DNA of 11,607 bases from positions 1 to 11,607 of the forward strand of contig JAVYAJ010000117.1 of NCBI GenBank assembly GCA_032229885.1, in the 5' to 3' direction. Positions 1 through 5,848 of the stretch are shown here, one piece after another. How positions within the stretch are numbered: the first letter of the stretch is position 1; every line of letters begins with the position of its first letter. Both the position numbers and the translations under genes were made by a program. This stretch comes from Anammoximicrobium sp032229885 (GTDB lineage Bacteria > Planctomycetota > Planctomycetia > Pirellulales > Pirellulaceae). The notes beneath the pieces were generated by a model, which saw only the letters and a list, made by a program, of their open reading frames with translations, made no database searches and was not told the origin of the DNA.

Positions 1-90
1 CTCCTTAACGCTACCGGGCATACGTCACAGGAGATCAGCATAGCCAAATACCGGCTTCCCACTAGAGCCCAACGACGCGATCTGGATTCC

Positions 91-117
91 CTAAGTGATA
101 GCACTGCTAGCACTTAG
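91..117. repeat. 27-bp near-perfect palindrome at the broken end of brxC
   Basis: Arms 91-103 and 105-117 are complementary at 12 of 13 positions (only 98/110 mismatches) around a single central base. It overlaps the stop codon that ends the truncated brxC frame and lies about 20 bp beyond the point where BREX similarity stops. It could be a transcription terminator stem, a recombination site, or part of the end of an unseen mobile element. There is no T-run on either side, which weakens the terminator reading. Confidence 0.6.
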
Positions 118-1355
118 TGCGCAAAACGGGAATGCACCCCCACGATGATGTCGCGGTCTTCGGCGCAGGGAGCGATTCGCGTTCCCGCCAACTGGCGGTT
201 GATCTCGCCGGTATGGGCGCTGACGACGTCCTCGATAGCCGTTCTCTTGTCGGCTTTCTTTGCCAACACGACGCGGCGTGTGACCGTCTCGACGTCGGCA
301 TCGGACAGTTCCACCGGGATCGTGAATCGGCCGGAAAGCCGTTGGAGCAGAGGGACGTTGCCGGCCAACGCCGTCTGCCCTGCTCCGATCAGCATGACGC
401 GGCTGTCAAGCTGCTTGCAGAGAGCTTCGGCGACTTCCTGCACGTCGGTCGAACGGGATGGGTCGTTGCCGATGAACAGCTGTATTTCGTCCAAAACGAT
501 CACCGTGCAAGGGATTTGTCCATCGACGGACAACACCTCGCGAACGAGGCGAATAAACTCGTTCGTGGAAATGTCTTCGACGACCGGAAACTGAGCCAGC
601 AGCGTCGCACGGGCTTGCTTGAGATCCGTGGCAAAGTCGGGGTCCGCTTCGAGGACGGCCTTGGCGAGGACGTGGCTGACGTACAGGTCGTGGAGTTCCC
701 CGAAGAAATCCTTGCCGGCCGCCTCGACCGACGCCTTTACGCTGTCGAAGATGCCATTCTTTTTCAGCCACATGCAGAACATAAATCACACCCCAATAAA
801 GGCAGTGGGGTCCATGTCGAAGATGCCATTCTTTTTCAGCCACATGCAGAACAGAGCCTGCGGCAACAATTCCGGCAAGCCCTTCGACGCAAGGACGATG
901 GCGAGCACGGCCAGGCGGACGCTCTCGCCGCCTCCCGAAGGCAACGTCCCCGACGCGGCGTGCAGGCCGCCGCACCGTTTGCCCCGGATGTCGAGTTCGC
1001 GCAGCTGCGCCCTCACCTCGTCCGGAAGGCGAGTCAGGCTCCGGGCGGTCGCGCCGTCGGCGAAAGGCGTGTTGACCCACAGGTGCCGAAGCACCTTCTC
1101 GAAATGGGATTTCCCGCTTCCGTAGAAGCCGCTCACCCAAGCAGCCGGCTGGGTTGTCGAGCTGACGTTGCCGAGATAGGACTCCAGGATGCGGATCATC
1201 CCGTCTTCATACTGGCCTTCACAGACGAAATGCTCGAGCTCGTAGCGAAGCGTCTCGATTTCCTTTTCCGAGGCGGCTTCGCGCACGGCGGCGACGCCAT
1301 CGTTCAGCAGTTTCGATACAGCGGGATCACGCAGAAACAGTTCTCGATTTTTCAT
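114..1355 (-). pseudogene. brxC: BREX P-loop ATPase BrxC, interrupted and truncated remnant
   Basis: BrxC is the large (roughly 1,200-residue) P-loop NTPase of BREX phage defence. The first 180 or so residues run from ATG at 1355 and contain Walker A GFYGSGKSH (residues 76-84) and the family block GGLHAASGTLPSGGG. An in-frame TGA near 784 then stops the frame. The same frame reopens at 782 and continues with DFFGELHDLYVS, the Walker B segment VIVLDEIQLFIG and the LSDADVETVTRRVVLAKKADKR block. After EDRDIIV (near 138) it runs into unrelated VHSRFAH and stops. The stop comes from a 72-bp duplication of codons for FCMWLKKNGIFD plus 34 bp of filler. Start: ATG overlaps the brxB stop by one base, with GAGGTGA about 8 nt upstream. 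About two thirds of the family length is missing, so a functional BrxC is unlikely. The family call is firm; the lost-function call is inference. Confidence 0.9.
743..852. repeat. 38-bp direct repeat flanking a 34-bp filler inside brxC
   Basis: Copies 743-780 and 815-852 are identical (the base after each also matches), with a period of 72 bp. The 34 bp between them (781-814) has no match elsewhere in brxC and carries a 6-bp inverted repeat (790-795 with 806-811, loop 10). Read in the gene direction the filler encodes MDPTAFIGV and then TGA. Because 72 is a multiple of three, the frame is the same on both sides and only the stop breaks the gene. Loss of one repeat plus the filler would restore the reading frame exactly. 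Confidence 0.9.
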
Positions 1356-1915
1356 CAGTCGTTCACCTCGTTATGGAGCGTGATGGGCACGGCCAAGTAG
1401 CTCCACCCGTCCCTCGCGTCCAAGAGCCTGTAGTTGTTGTCTTCATACTCGCCCGGAAAAAACACGAGCAATCGGCCCCGGATGTCGTTGACCACTTTTT
1501 TTAGCACCAGGGATACGTGGGTAAAGCCATACAGGCCCGCCACGCCCTGGACGGCAACCACCGTGTCGTCGTCCATATCTTCGGCCACCAGCGCGTCGCG
1601 GAGCCGGCCCGCTGCGTACTGCACGAAGTCGCGTCGCAACTTCATCTTCAGCGTTTCCGGCTCTTCAAAGTAATCCTCGCGGTACTCCGTCGCCGCCATC
1701 CACCGCGCAAAGGCATCGGTGAAATCCAGAAATCGCCAGCCGTGTCCGCTGGAGGTCGTCGCCATCTCAAACAGCTCCATGCGTGCCCTGAGCTTCCGCT
1801 CGTCGGTCTTCGGGTAGACGACGAAGATGGCCTTCTGATCGCCGGCCAGGTTTCGCTGCCACGGGGCGCTGATGTGGTTGCGGTATCGGGCTGCGAGCTC
1901 TTCGATCCTCCCCAT
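1355..1915 (-). CDS. brxB: BREX protein BrxB (DUF1788)
   Basis: This is a 186-residue protein of the DUF1788/BrxB family, a small core component of BREX systems whose biochemical role is not established. Family-like features are the RYRNHISAPWQRN start, the central GVAGLYGFTHVSLVLKKV, and the C-terminal VFFPGEYEDNNYRLLDARDGWSYLAVPI block. Length fits the family (about 190-200 aa). I chose ATG at 1915 over the ATG at 1963: the longer version begins inside brxA with unrelated residues (MCRSRGFWHRTKGGRR), and an AAAGGCGG ribosome site sits just ahead of 1915. The gene starts 4 nt after the brxA-like stop, and its TGA overlaps the brxC ATG by one base, so translational coupling is likely. It appears intact although brxC next to it is broken. 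Confidence 0.88.
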   Translation of the reverse strand: MGRIEELAARYRNHISAPWQRNLAGDQKAIFVVYPKTDERKLRARMELFEMATTSSGHGWRFLDFTDAFARWMAATEYREDYFEEPETLKMKLRRDFVQYAAGRLRDALVAEDMDDDTVVAVQGVAGLYGFTHVSLVLKKVVNDIRGRLLVFFPGEYEDNNYRLLDARDGWSYLAVPITLHNEVND

Positions 1916-1919
1916 GCGT

Positions 1920-2729
1920 CTACCGCCTTTCGTCCTGTGCCAGAAGCCGCGAGAACGACACATCGATCACGCCGCCTGCCTGTGTCATGTCTAGAAAGCC
2001 CAGTCGCCGGGCATCCACAGCAAGGTTCACAAGTTCGCTGATCGGAGCATCCAGTATTTGCGCCCACAGCGACTCGAAAAGCGCGGTCCCCCGTAGACCG
2101 GTGAGATAGCCGAGCCAGAGGGCGTAAGCCGTTGTTATGGCGGTTGGGGCTACCAGCGTCCGAATCTTGCGGCCACGTCCCTTGAGGTGTCCCGATTGAG
2201 TCCACGAGGAAGCCGCATTCCGCACGACCTTGTCGAGTGTGCTGTCACTCAGGCGACTGCCGACGGCGTGCCTAAGCACATCGGTGACCTGCTGCCGTCC
2301 AAGTTCCTCGCCGGGCCGCAGCCGCAGGATGGGCGGCAGGGTGACGCGCAGAAGCGGATCGCGAGCCAGCGCCAGGAGCATCGCCAGGAGCGGTTGCCCG
2401 GTACGATCCGCGTACCAGCACCGGCGCATGACCCGGAACAGGGGAACCTGCGGGTCGAGCGCGAAGAGTTGCGCGAGCCGCTGAAAGGAACTCCTCCGCG
2501 TCGCCGCGGTTCGCTTGCCCAGGCAGTTGTCGTCCTGGATCGCCGCGAGATACTCGCCTCGCGTGGCATCCGGTCGGCAGCGAGCCAGCACCAACCGAAG
2601 CTCGGCGAGCATGATCGTACGGCTGGTATGCGTCCCGCTCTCACCCCAACGGAATCCGGCAGCGCGAAGCCGCGTCTGGTCAGCCTCGGCGCGGGGTCGC
2701 CAGTCGTCAATCGGAAATGACTGTTCCAT
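1920..2729 (-). CDS. brxA: BrxA-like first protein of the BREX operon
   Basis: This 269-residue soluble-looking protein stands where brxA stands in BREX operons, directly before brxB. Visible blocks are TRRSSFQRLAQLFALDP (78-93), the hydrophobic helix LLAMLLALARDPLLR (114-128), TLDKVVRNAASSWTQSGHLKGR (164-185, the most family-like segment, resembling the DNA-binding helical part of BrxA/DUF1819 relatives) and a C-terminal LGFLDMTQAGGVIDVSFSRLL. It is longer than the roughly 200-residue E. coli BrxA, so it may be a distinct variant filling the same slot. The ATG at 2729 has no visible Shine-Dalgarno; a TATACT box lies only 8 nt upstream, suggesting a leaderless message. The frame is intact. 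The BREX assignment is firm from context; the specific BrxA label is less so. Confidence 0.68.
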   Translation of the reverse strand: MEQSFPIDDWRPRAEADQTRLRAAGFRWGESGTHTSRTIMLAELRLVLARCRPDATRGEYLAAIQDDNCLGKRTAATRRSSFQRLAQLFALDPQVPLFRVMRRCWYADRTGQPLLAMLLALARDPLLRVTLPPILRLRPGEELGRQQVTDVLRHAVGSRLSDSTLDKVVRNAASSWTQSGHLKGRGRKIRTLVAPTAITTAYALWLGYLTGLRGTALFESLWAQILDAPISELVNLAVDARRLGFLDMTQAGGVIDVSFSRLLAQDERR

Positions 2730-2737
2730 GCCCGCAC

Positions 2738-2743
2738 AGTATA
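2738..2743 (-). promoter_or_regulatory. Candidate -10 box of the BREX operon promoter
   Basis: TATACT on the minus strand ends 8 nt before the brxA-like ATG, which would place transcription start at or next to the start codon. No good -35 is seen at the usual distance (CGGCAA at 17 nt). It is the only near-consensus -10 close to the gene. Confidence 0.4.
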
Positions 2744-2750
2744 CCGATTG

Positions 2751-2768
2751 CCCGGCCAGTTTGCCGGG
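2751..2768. promoter_or_regulatory. Inverted repeat upstream of the BREX -10 box (possible operator)
   Basis: CCCGGC (2751-2756) and GCCGGG (2763-2768) form a perfect 6-bp dyad with a 6-nt loop, between the candidate -10 and the expected -35 of the brxA promoter. A perfect 10-bp palindrome, GAGAATTCTC, follows at 2777-2786. The position suits a repressor site, but GC-rich dyads of this size are common by chance in such DNA. Confidence 0.3.
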
Positions 2769-2889
2769 TTAACAATGAGAATTCTCCATCGTCGCCTCAT
2801 AGTCTAACACTAGATCATTGCTGATTTATCGGATCTTCCCCGACTCGTCCAGACTCGATTCTAGCCGTAACCGATTGTGACTATTTGGG

Positions 2890-3228
2890 TTAGCGTCCCT
2901 CGACGAGCTCGTCCGCGGTGCATGCCTTGGTGCCGCGGCGAGGCAGCATCGGCGGGATCGCAACGCAGGCGGCCATCGGCAGGCGCTGGACGGATTCACA
3001 CGGCGTCGGGCCCTGGGCGCTGGCGACCTGGTTTCGGAGCGTCACGTCGGTCAGGGACAGCGTGGCCAGATCCGGCGCACCCTCGCGCGGTGTTAGGCCC
3101 AGCTTGCGCCAGCAGTCGGCCAGTTCCTTGAGAAGATAGTAGGCCAGCATCACGACAAAGACGTGGCTACGTGTACGCGACTCTTTCTGCACAAGGATGG
3201 GGCGGCCGTGGTTATTGCGGGTGCTTTT
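2890..3228 (-). pseudogene. Insertion-sequence transposase, C-terminal fragment
   Basis: The minus-strand frame contains GRPILVQKESRTRSHVFVVMLAYYLLKELADCWRKLGLT in overlapping segments. The pattern (K/R-rich lead, then HVFVVMLAYYL and a helix ending in a tryptophan-containing turn) is typical of the C-terminal end of DDE transposases of the IS4/IS1634 kind. The frame is closed by a TAG at 3229-3231 and no upstream catalytic region with the DDE residues can be read in the next 500 bp, so only about the last 110 residues remain. The tail after GLT is low in recognisable features. It sits directly upstream of the BREX promoter and marks past transposition. Family assignment below the DDE level is uncertain, and I could not find its terminal inverted repeats. 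Confidence 0.65.
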
Positions 3229-3231
3229 CTA

Positions 3232-3597
3232 TGCTGCGGCGGCTGACAATTGTCGTCGATGCGGTTCCGCGCATACAGTGTCAGACTTCGCAGATCTAAC
3301 TGGTCAATGCGCTAGTCACGATATGGGTGCATACTGATACAAGAAACCGTAATCTGAAGTTCTCCGACGAGAATTCACGCAACATTCTACTCGGAAAGGA
3401 CTTATGACTTATCTGGGGTGCAGGTCGCGCGCATGTAATCCTATCGTAAGTTGTTTCTACATTGAAGGTTACGATTGAGTATTTAGGCAAGTCGCGCAGT
3501 TGGGTCGTTGTAACATCTTGTCACAATGGAATTTACGGTGGAAACGATGGAGGCATTTTAGCATAGTCAATGCCGCCAGCGGAGCGGATCTTCGGCC
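3232..3597. other. AT-richer gene-free stretch
   Basis: About 365 bp with visibly lower GC than either side. The only frame of any length (minus, 3490 to 3296, 64 codons) has no recognisable motif and no convincing ribosome site, so I do not call it. The composition contrast fits debris left by the mobile element next to it. Confidence 0.5.
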
Positions 3598-3775
3598 GGC
3601 CCGGAAAATTTTGCGGGCCCATTTCGGGGCTGTATAGTGGCGGACGCAACGTTGCGACCTCCGGAAATTAACCTCGCCGCCAGCGGCAGATTTTTGTGGG
3701 CACCCCGGCGAGGTATAGGGTGGGCGGACCGCAGTGTTGCGGCTGCCGGGAACTTGGCTATTCGCACGGTGCGAA
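3598..3775. promoter_or_regulatory. Dyad-rich leader of the split DUF6744-like gene
   Basis: Four dyads are packed upstream of the gene at 3803. The first is a 22-bp palindrome at 3598-3619 (GGCCCG, AAAATTTT, CGGGCC, with one mismatched pair). The second is CGCAACGTTGCG at 3645-3656. The third is a 9-bp inverted repeat, 3671-3679 with 3706-3714. The fourth is TTCGCAC-G-GTGCGAA at 3761-3775. Two similar units begin at GTATAG (3632 and 3713), each followed by a GCGGAC...TTGCG hairpin. TATAGT at 3633-3638, with TTGCGG 16 nt upstream, is a possible promoter. The 15-bp dyad 27 nt before the start codon is the best operator candidate. Confidence 0.45.
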
Positions 3776-3790
3776 TGACGCTATCTGCCG

Positions 3791-3797
3791 AAAGGAG
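3791..3797 (+). promoter_or_regulatory. Strong Shine-Dalgarno for the gene at 3803
   Basis: AAAGGAG lies 5 nt before ATG 3803. It is the best ribosome site in the window and fixes the start of the split gene. Confidence 0.7.
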
Positions 3798-3802
3798 ATG
3801 CC

Positions 3803-4605
3803 ATGAATGCAACTCACGTCCCCAGTATGTCCCAGGGCGCTTTTGTGTTCTGGGACGTGAAACCTGCAAGACACAACGTCTTGCGCAGTTCATTGGAGTC
3901 GCTGGGTATCGGCGACTACTGTCCGCCGCCATTGTCGCAGCGTCTATCGCTCAAACGCGCTCTGCGCAAAGTCGGGGGACGTGTCGAGCGCGGAGAGCGA
4001 CGAAACGGCTATGACCAACTGGCCTCTGTTCACATCGTTACGGACGACGATGGCGTTGAAACGGTCCATCTGTCGGCTGGCGTATGCGATTGGCGTGCGC
4101 TCCAAGAAGCCTACCGAAAGAATCGCCAAACCGTATCCGGCGCGGCGATCGGCAAGCTGCTGACGCGCTGCGTCAGTGAGCTGCATGGCACGTGCATCCC
4201 TGCTTAGGGGGGGCCTACTATCTCCCCGAAGACACTTGCGACGCTTGGTTTCGGATCGTCAACGCCGTCGAGCACGCCTCGGATACGATCGTGACCACTG
4301 CCCGGATCATCTTGGATGATTCCGCCATTAGGACGATTCGTAACTCGCTGGTGCGTGAAATCGACGCTCAATGCGAGAAGCTCGAAACCGAGATTGCCAA
4401 CAACACGGATCTCGGTGAACGTGCACTCGAGAATCGCCAGCAGTTCGGCCGTGATCTGCTGGAGAAAGTCCAGATGTATGAAGACATTCTGGGCCAGCAT
4501 CTCGGGCAAGCGCGGTCCGCACTGCAGCGGGTTGCTCAAACGGCTTCGGCGGCCGGAGCGAAAAAGCGAGTCGCCGAGGATTTTGACGATACTCTCGACG
4601 TGTAG
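3803..4605 (+). pseudogene. DUF6744-like protein of unknown function, split by a frameshift
   Basis: Two adjacent frames look like halves of one protein of about 268 residues. The first (ATG 3803 to TAG 4207, 134 aa) starts with GAFVFWDVKP and has SLKRALRKVGGRV and ends ...LLTRCVSELHGTCIPA. The second (frame -1, to TAG 4605) continues GGAYYLPEDTCDAWFRIVNAVEHA, then a long charged helical tail (SLVREIDAQCEKLETEIANN..., probably coiled coil). An LHGTC-x(4)-GG-x-Y-x-LP junction is what I remember of an uncharacterised bacterial family, DUF6744. Only a one-base loss is needed to explain the split. The second frame has a TGA at 4177-4179, so the shift must lie between 4180 and 4204. An in-frame GTG (4192) could in principle start the second half separately. 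No biochemical function is known to me. A 51-nt repeat begins 17 nt after the stop. Confidence 0.62.
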
Positions 4606-4621
4606 GCCGCCTGGCCACCCG

Positions 4622-4672
4622 GCAACTTTTGGTTGGGACGGTGGGTGATGGGTGGCTCGCGTGGCCGACGAC
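4622..4672 (+). repeat. 51-nt intergenic repeat, copy A
   Basis: It matches copy B at 5232-5282 at 48 of 51 positions, in the same orientation, and begins 17 nt after the stop of the preceding gene. It starts GCAACT and ends GTGGCCGACGAC. A 13-bp direct repeat CCACCCGGCAACT occurs at 4615-4627 and again at 4687-4699, 72 bp apart, so the element is bracketed by, or partly duplicated in, its flanks. Its short tandem G-rich motifs (GGTGGG, GGTGGC) recall the intergenic repeats common in planctomycete genomes. Confidence 0.75.
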
Positions 4673-4700
4673 ACCGCCGCCGCGGACCACCCGGCAACTA

Positions 4701-4706
4701 TTGACA
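4701..4706 (+). promoter_or_regulatory. Candidate -35 box for the gene at 4749
   Basis: A perfect TTGACA lies 42 nt before ATG 4749. The -10 hexamer at the right distance (TGAAGA or GAAGAC) is poor, so an activator or a different sigma factor would be needed. Confidence 0.35.
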
Positions 4707-4748
4707 CTTTGCGTTTGAGTTGTGAAGACTCTTGAAAGGTTGTGAGAC

Positions 4749-5225
4749 ATGGACACTCTGACTCACGTTGACCTGACATCAGGCATGTCGCACGAAATTC
4801 CCTTCGCCGCAATGGAAGACGCGGCACGCATTCTGCGGCCGTATGCCAAGCAAGGGGAACACGACATAACCGGTGACAGCGATCCCGAAGACTTCACGAT
4901 CGAGACATACGCGCACAAGCGCATCGGATGCTGGTTCGCGCTTACGCGCAACGATTCAGCATTGTCATACTGCGTCGTGGCCGACAAGCCAGGACACGAA
5001 GTCGGCATGTTGACGTTTCTGAGAGACGTGCTCGCGAAAATGCTTGGCGAAGATGCCGCAGACAAGGTGGTCAAGGCCCAACGATCGCTGCCTGCACCGT
5101 GGCTCATCACCGTCTCGAAAAATATCTCCGAAGAAGAACGCGACGAACTGACACAGTTCATCCAAGCCTACGCCTGGGCAATGATCGTGTCACAGCAGAT
5201 CTCCAGGCTGATCGAAAGCAACTGA
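4749..5225 (+). CDS. Small hypothetical protein, unrecognised
   Basis: A 158-residue soluble acidic protein with no signal peptide or membrane segment and no family I recognise. The N-terminal half has the segment AAMEDAARILRPYAKQG and acidic DITGDSDPEDFTIETYA. The middle looks like a beta-rich core (KRIGCWFALTRNDSALSYCVVADKPGHEVG). The C-terminal half is helical (LTFLRDVLAKML, then EEERDELTQFIQAYAWAMIVSQQISRLIE). Start ATG 4749 has AAAGG at a 9-nt spacing. Codon use resembles the upstream split gene rather than the very GC-rich glycosylation genes. It lies 143 nt downstream of the split gene, same strand, with its own possible -35, so it may be separately transcribed. Copy B of the 51-nt repeat follows its stop by 6 nt. 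Confidence 0.75.
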   Translation: MDTLTHVDLTSGMSHEIPFAAMEDAARILRPYAKQGEHDITGDSDPEDFTIETYAHKRIGCWFALTRNDSALSYCVVADKPGHEVGMLTFLRDVLAKMLGEDAADKVVKAQRSLPAPWLITVSKNISEEERDELTQFIQAYAWAMIVSQQISRLIESN

Positions 5226-5282
5226 CGGAAAGCAACTATTGGGTGGGACGGTGGGTGATAGGTGGCTCGCGTGGCCGACGAC
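5214..5282 (+). repeat. 51-nt intergenic repeat, copy B, with 10-nt lead duplication
   Basis: The repeat proper is 5232-5282 (48 of 51 positions as in copy A). Its first six bases GCAACT belong to GAAAGCAACT, which is present at 5214-5223 (the last codons and stop of the gene at 4749) and again at 5228-5237. The gene end and repeat start therefore look stitched together. Confidence 0.75.
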
Positions 5283-5299
5283 GGCAAGCGTCCGGCGTA

Positions 5300-5333
5300 C
5301 GTGCTGCGGTGGCCGATAGGACGCCGCAGCACG
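5300..5333. repeat. Hairpin with 10-bp perfect stem
   Basis: CGTGCTGCGG (5300-5309) and CCGCAGCACG (5324-5333) are exact complements around a 14-nt loop, 75 nt downstream of the small hypothetical gene. It could act as a terminator stem or mRNA-stabilising 3' structure for that gene, but no T-run follows. Confidence 0.55.
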
Positions 5334-5444
5334 CCGCGACATGCGACACGTGATCCGACGACCGAAACCAGCATCGGGACGCAAGGGAGCGTGCTGAGGC
5401 CGTCAATGGTGACGATTGACGCCGAAGCGTGCAGGCCGTGGCCG

Positions 5445-5573
5445 TCAACGCTGACAAGTTCACTATGCGGATACGCACGTCTGCTGTATCAATGGTTGAC
5501 AAGTTCGTTATTTGGATGCGCAAATCTTTTGTCAATGATTGAGTCAATGGTTGACAAGTTGAACGTCTGTCAA
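5445..5573. repeat. TTGACAAGTT repeat array with embedded palindromes
   Basis: TCAATGGTTGACAAGTT occurs exactly at 5489-5505 and 5544-5560, and a diverged copy (TCAACGCTGACAAGTT) lies at 5445-5460, at steps of 45 and 55 bp. An imperfect 27-nt palindrome runs 5530-5556 (TGTCAA...TTGACA outer arms, ATTGA/TCAAT inner arms), and a second dyad TTGACA...TGTCAA spans 5551-5573. The direct and inverted TTGAC units resemble a multi-site operator or an iteron-like array. No binding protein can be named. Confidence 0.6.
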
Positions 5574-5616
5574 TCATGCTCGCGGCTGATTCGCGCATGC
5601 ACCATCGGAAGGAGTA

Positions 5617-5690
5617 GTCGAGAATCTGACCTATCTCCTCGACGTGGTGGGCTGGCCCGGTTCGTGCGCGGGGGTGAGAGGTCCCCAGTG
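5617..5690 (+). other. Possible structured RNA segment
   Basis: GTCGAG (5617-5622) pairs with CTCGAC (5638-5643). Just downstream a GGGG stretch around 5670 faces CCCC around 5683 across GTGAGAGGT, with GGCC on both outer sides. Nested pairing with GC-rich arms suggests a folded transcript, but no known RNA family is recognised. Confidence 0.25.
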
Positions 5691-5747
5691 GCCTACGGGG
5701 TGATGTTATATCTCTGACCCGAATAAAGACATCGCGGCTAACCGTTG

Positions 5748-5848
5748 TTCTTCATCCCCGCTATCCGTGTCCATCCGCAGACGTTGGCCGCCGAAGGCGC
5801 AGAAGGACGCAGAAAGTTTTCTTCATTCCTGCTATCCGTGTCCGTCTG
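5748..5848. repeat. Two-copy interspersed intergenic repeat
   Basis: 30-nt copies 5748-5777 and 5819-5848 agree at about 26 positions (TTCTTCAT...GCTATCCGTGTCC), 71 bp apart. The sequence between them reads, on the minus strand, TCTGCGTCCTTCTGCGCC, and the second copy runs into CTCATCTGTGGTTCC. From memory, this text (CACAGATG, CACGGATAGC, CTGCGTCCTTCTGCG) is a widespread non-coding repeat in environmental bacteria such as planctomycetes and verrucomicrobia. Confidence 0.65.

Noticed and set aside
114..1355. Phase-variable but functional BREX
   Set aside because: Even if the 72-bp insertion is lost, brxC still ends near 138 with about two thirds of the family length missing, so function in this arrangement is unlikely.
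117..1400. 427-codon plus-strand open frame over brxC
   Set aside because: Antisense shadow; the minus strand has clear BrxC motifs and the plus translation has none.
1916..1963. Upstream ATG extension of brxB to 1963
   Set aside because: It would overlap the end of the brxA-like gene with unrelated residues; the ATG at 1915 has a ribosome site and gives the family-length protein.
3296..3490. 64-codon minus-strand frame
   Set aside because: No motif, no convincing ribosome site, and it lies in AT-rich debris next to a transposase remnant.
4207..4213. Seven-G run as a slippage site that would fuse the split gene
   Set aside because: The TAG at 4205-4207 precedes all but the first G, so slippage on the run cannot bypass the stop; no canonical -1 slippery heptamer is seen before it.
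5445..5560. CRISPR array
   Set aside because: Repeats are only 16-17 bp, one is diverged, the steps are 45 and 55 bp and the spacers are unequal; no cas gene is present.
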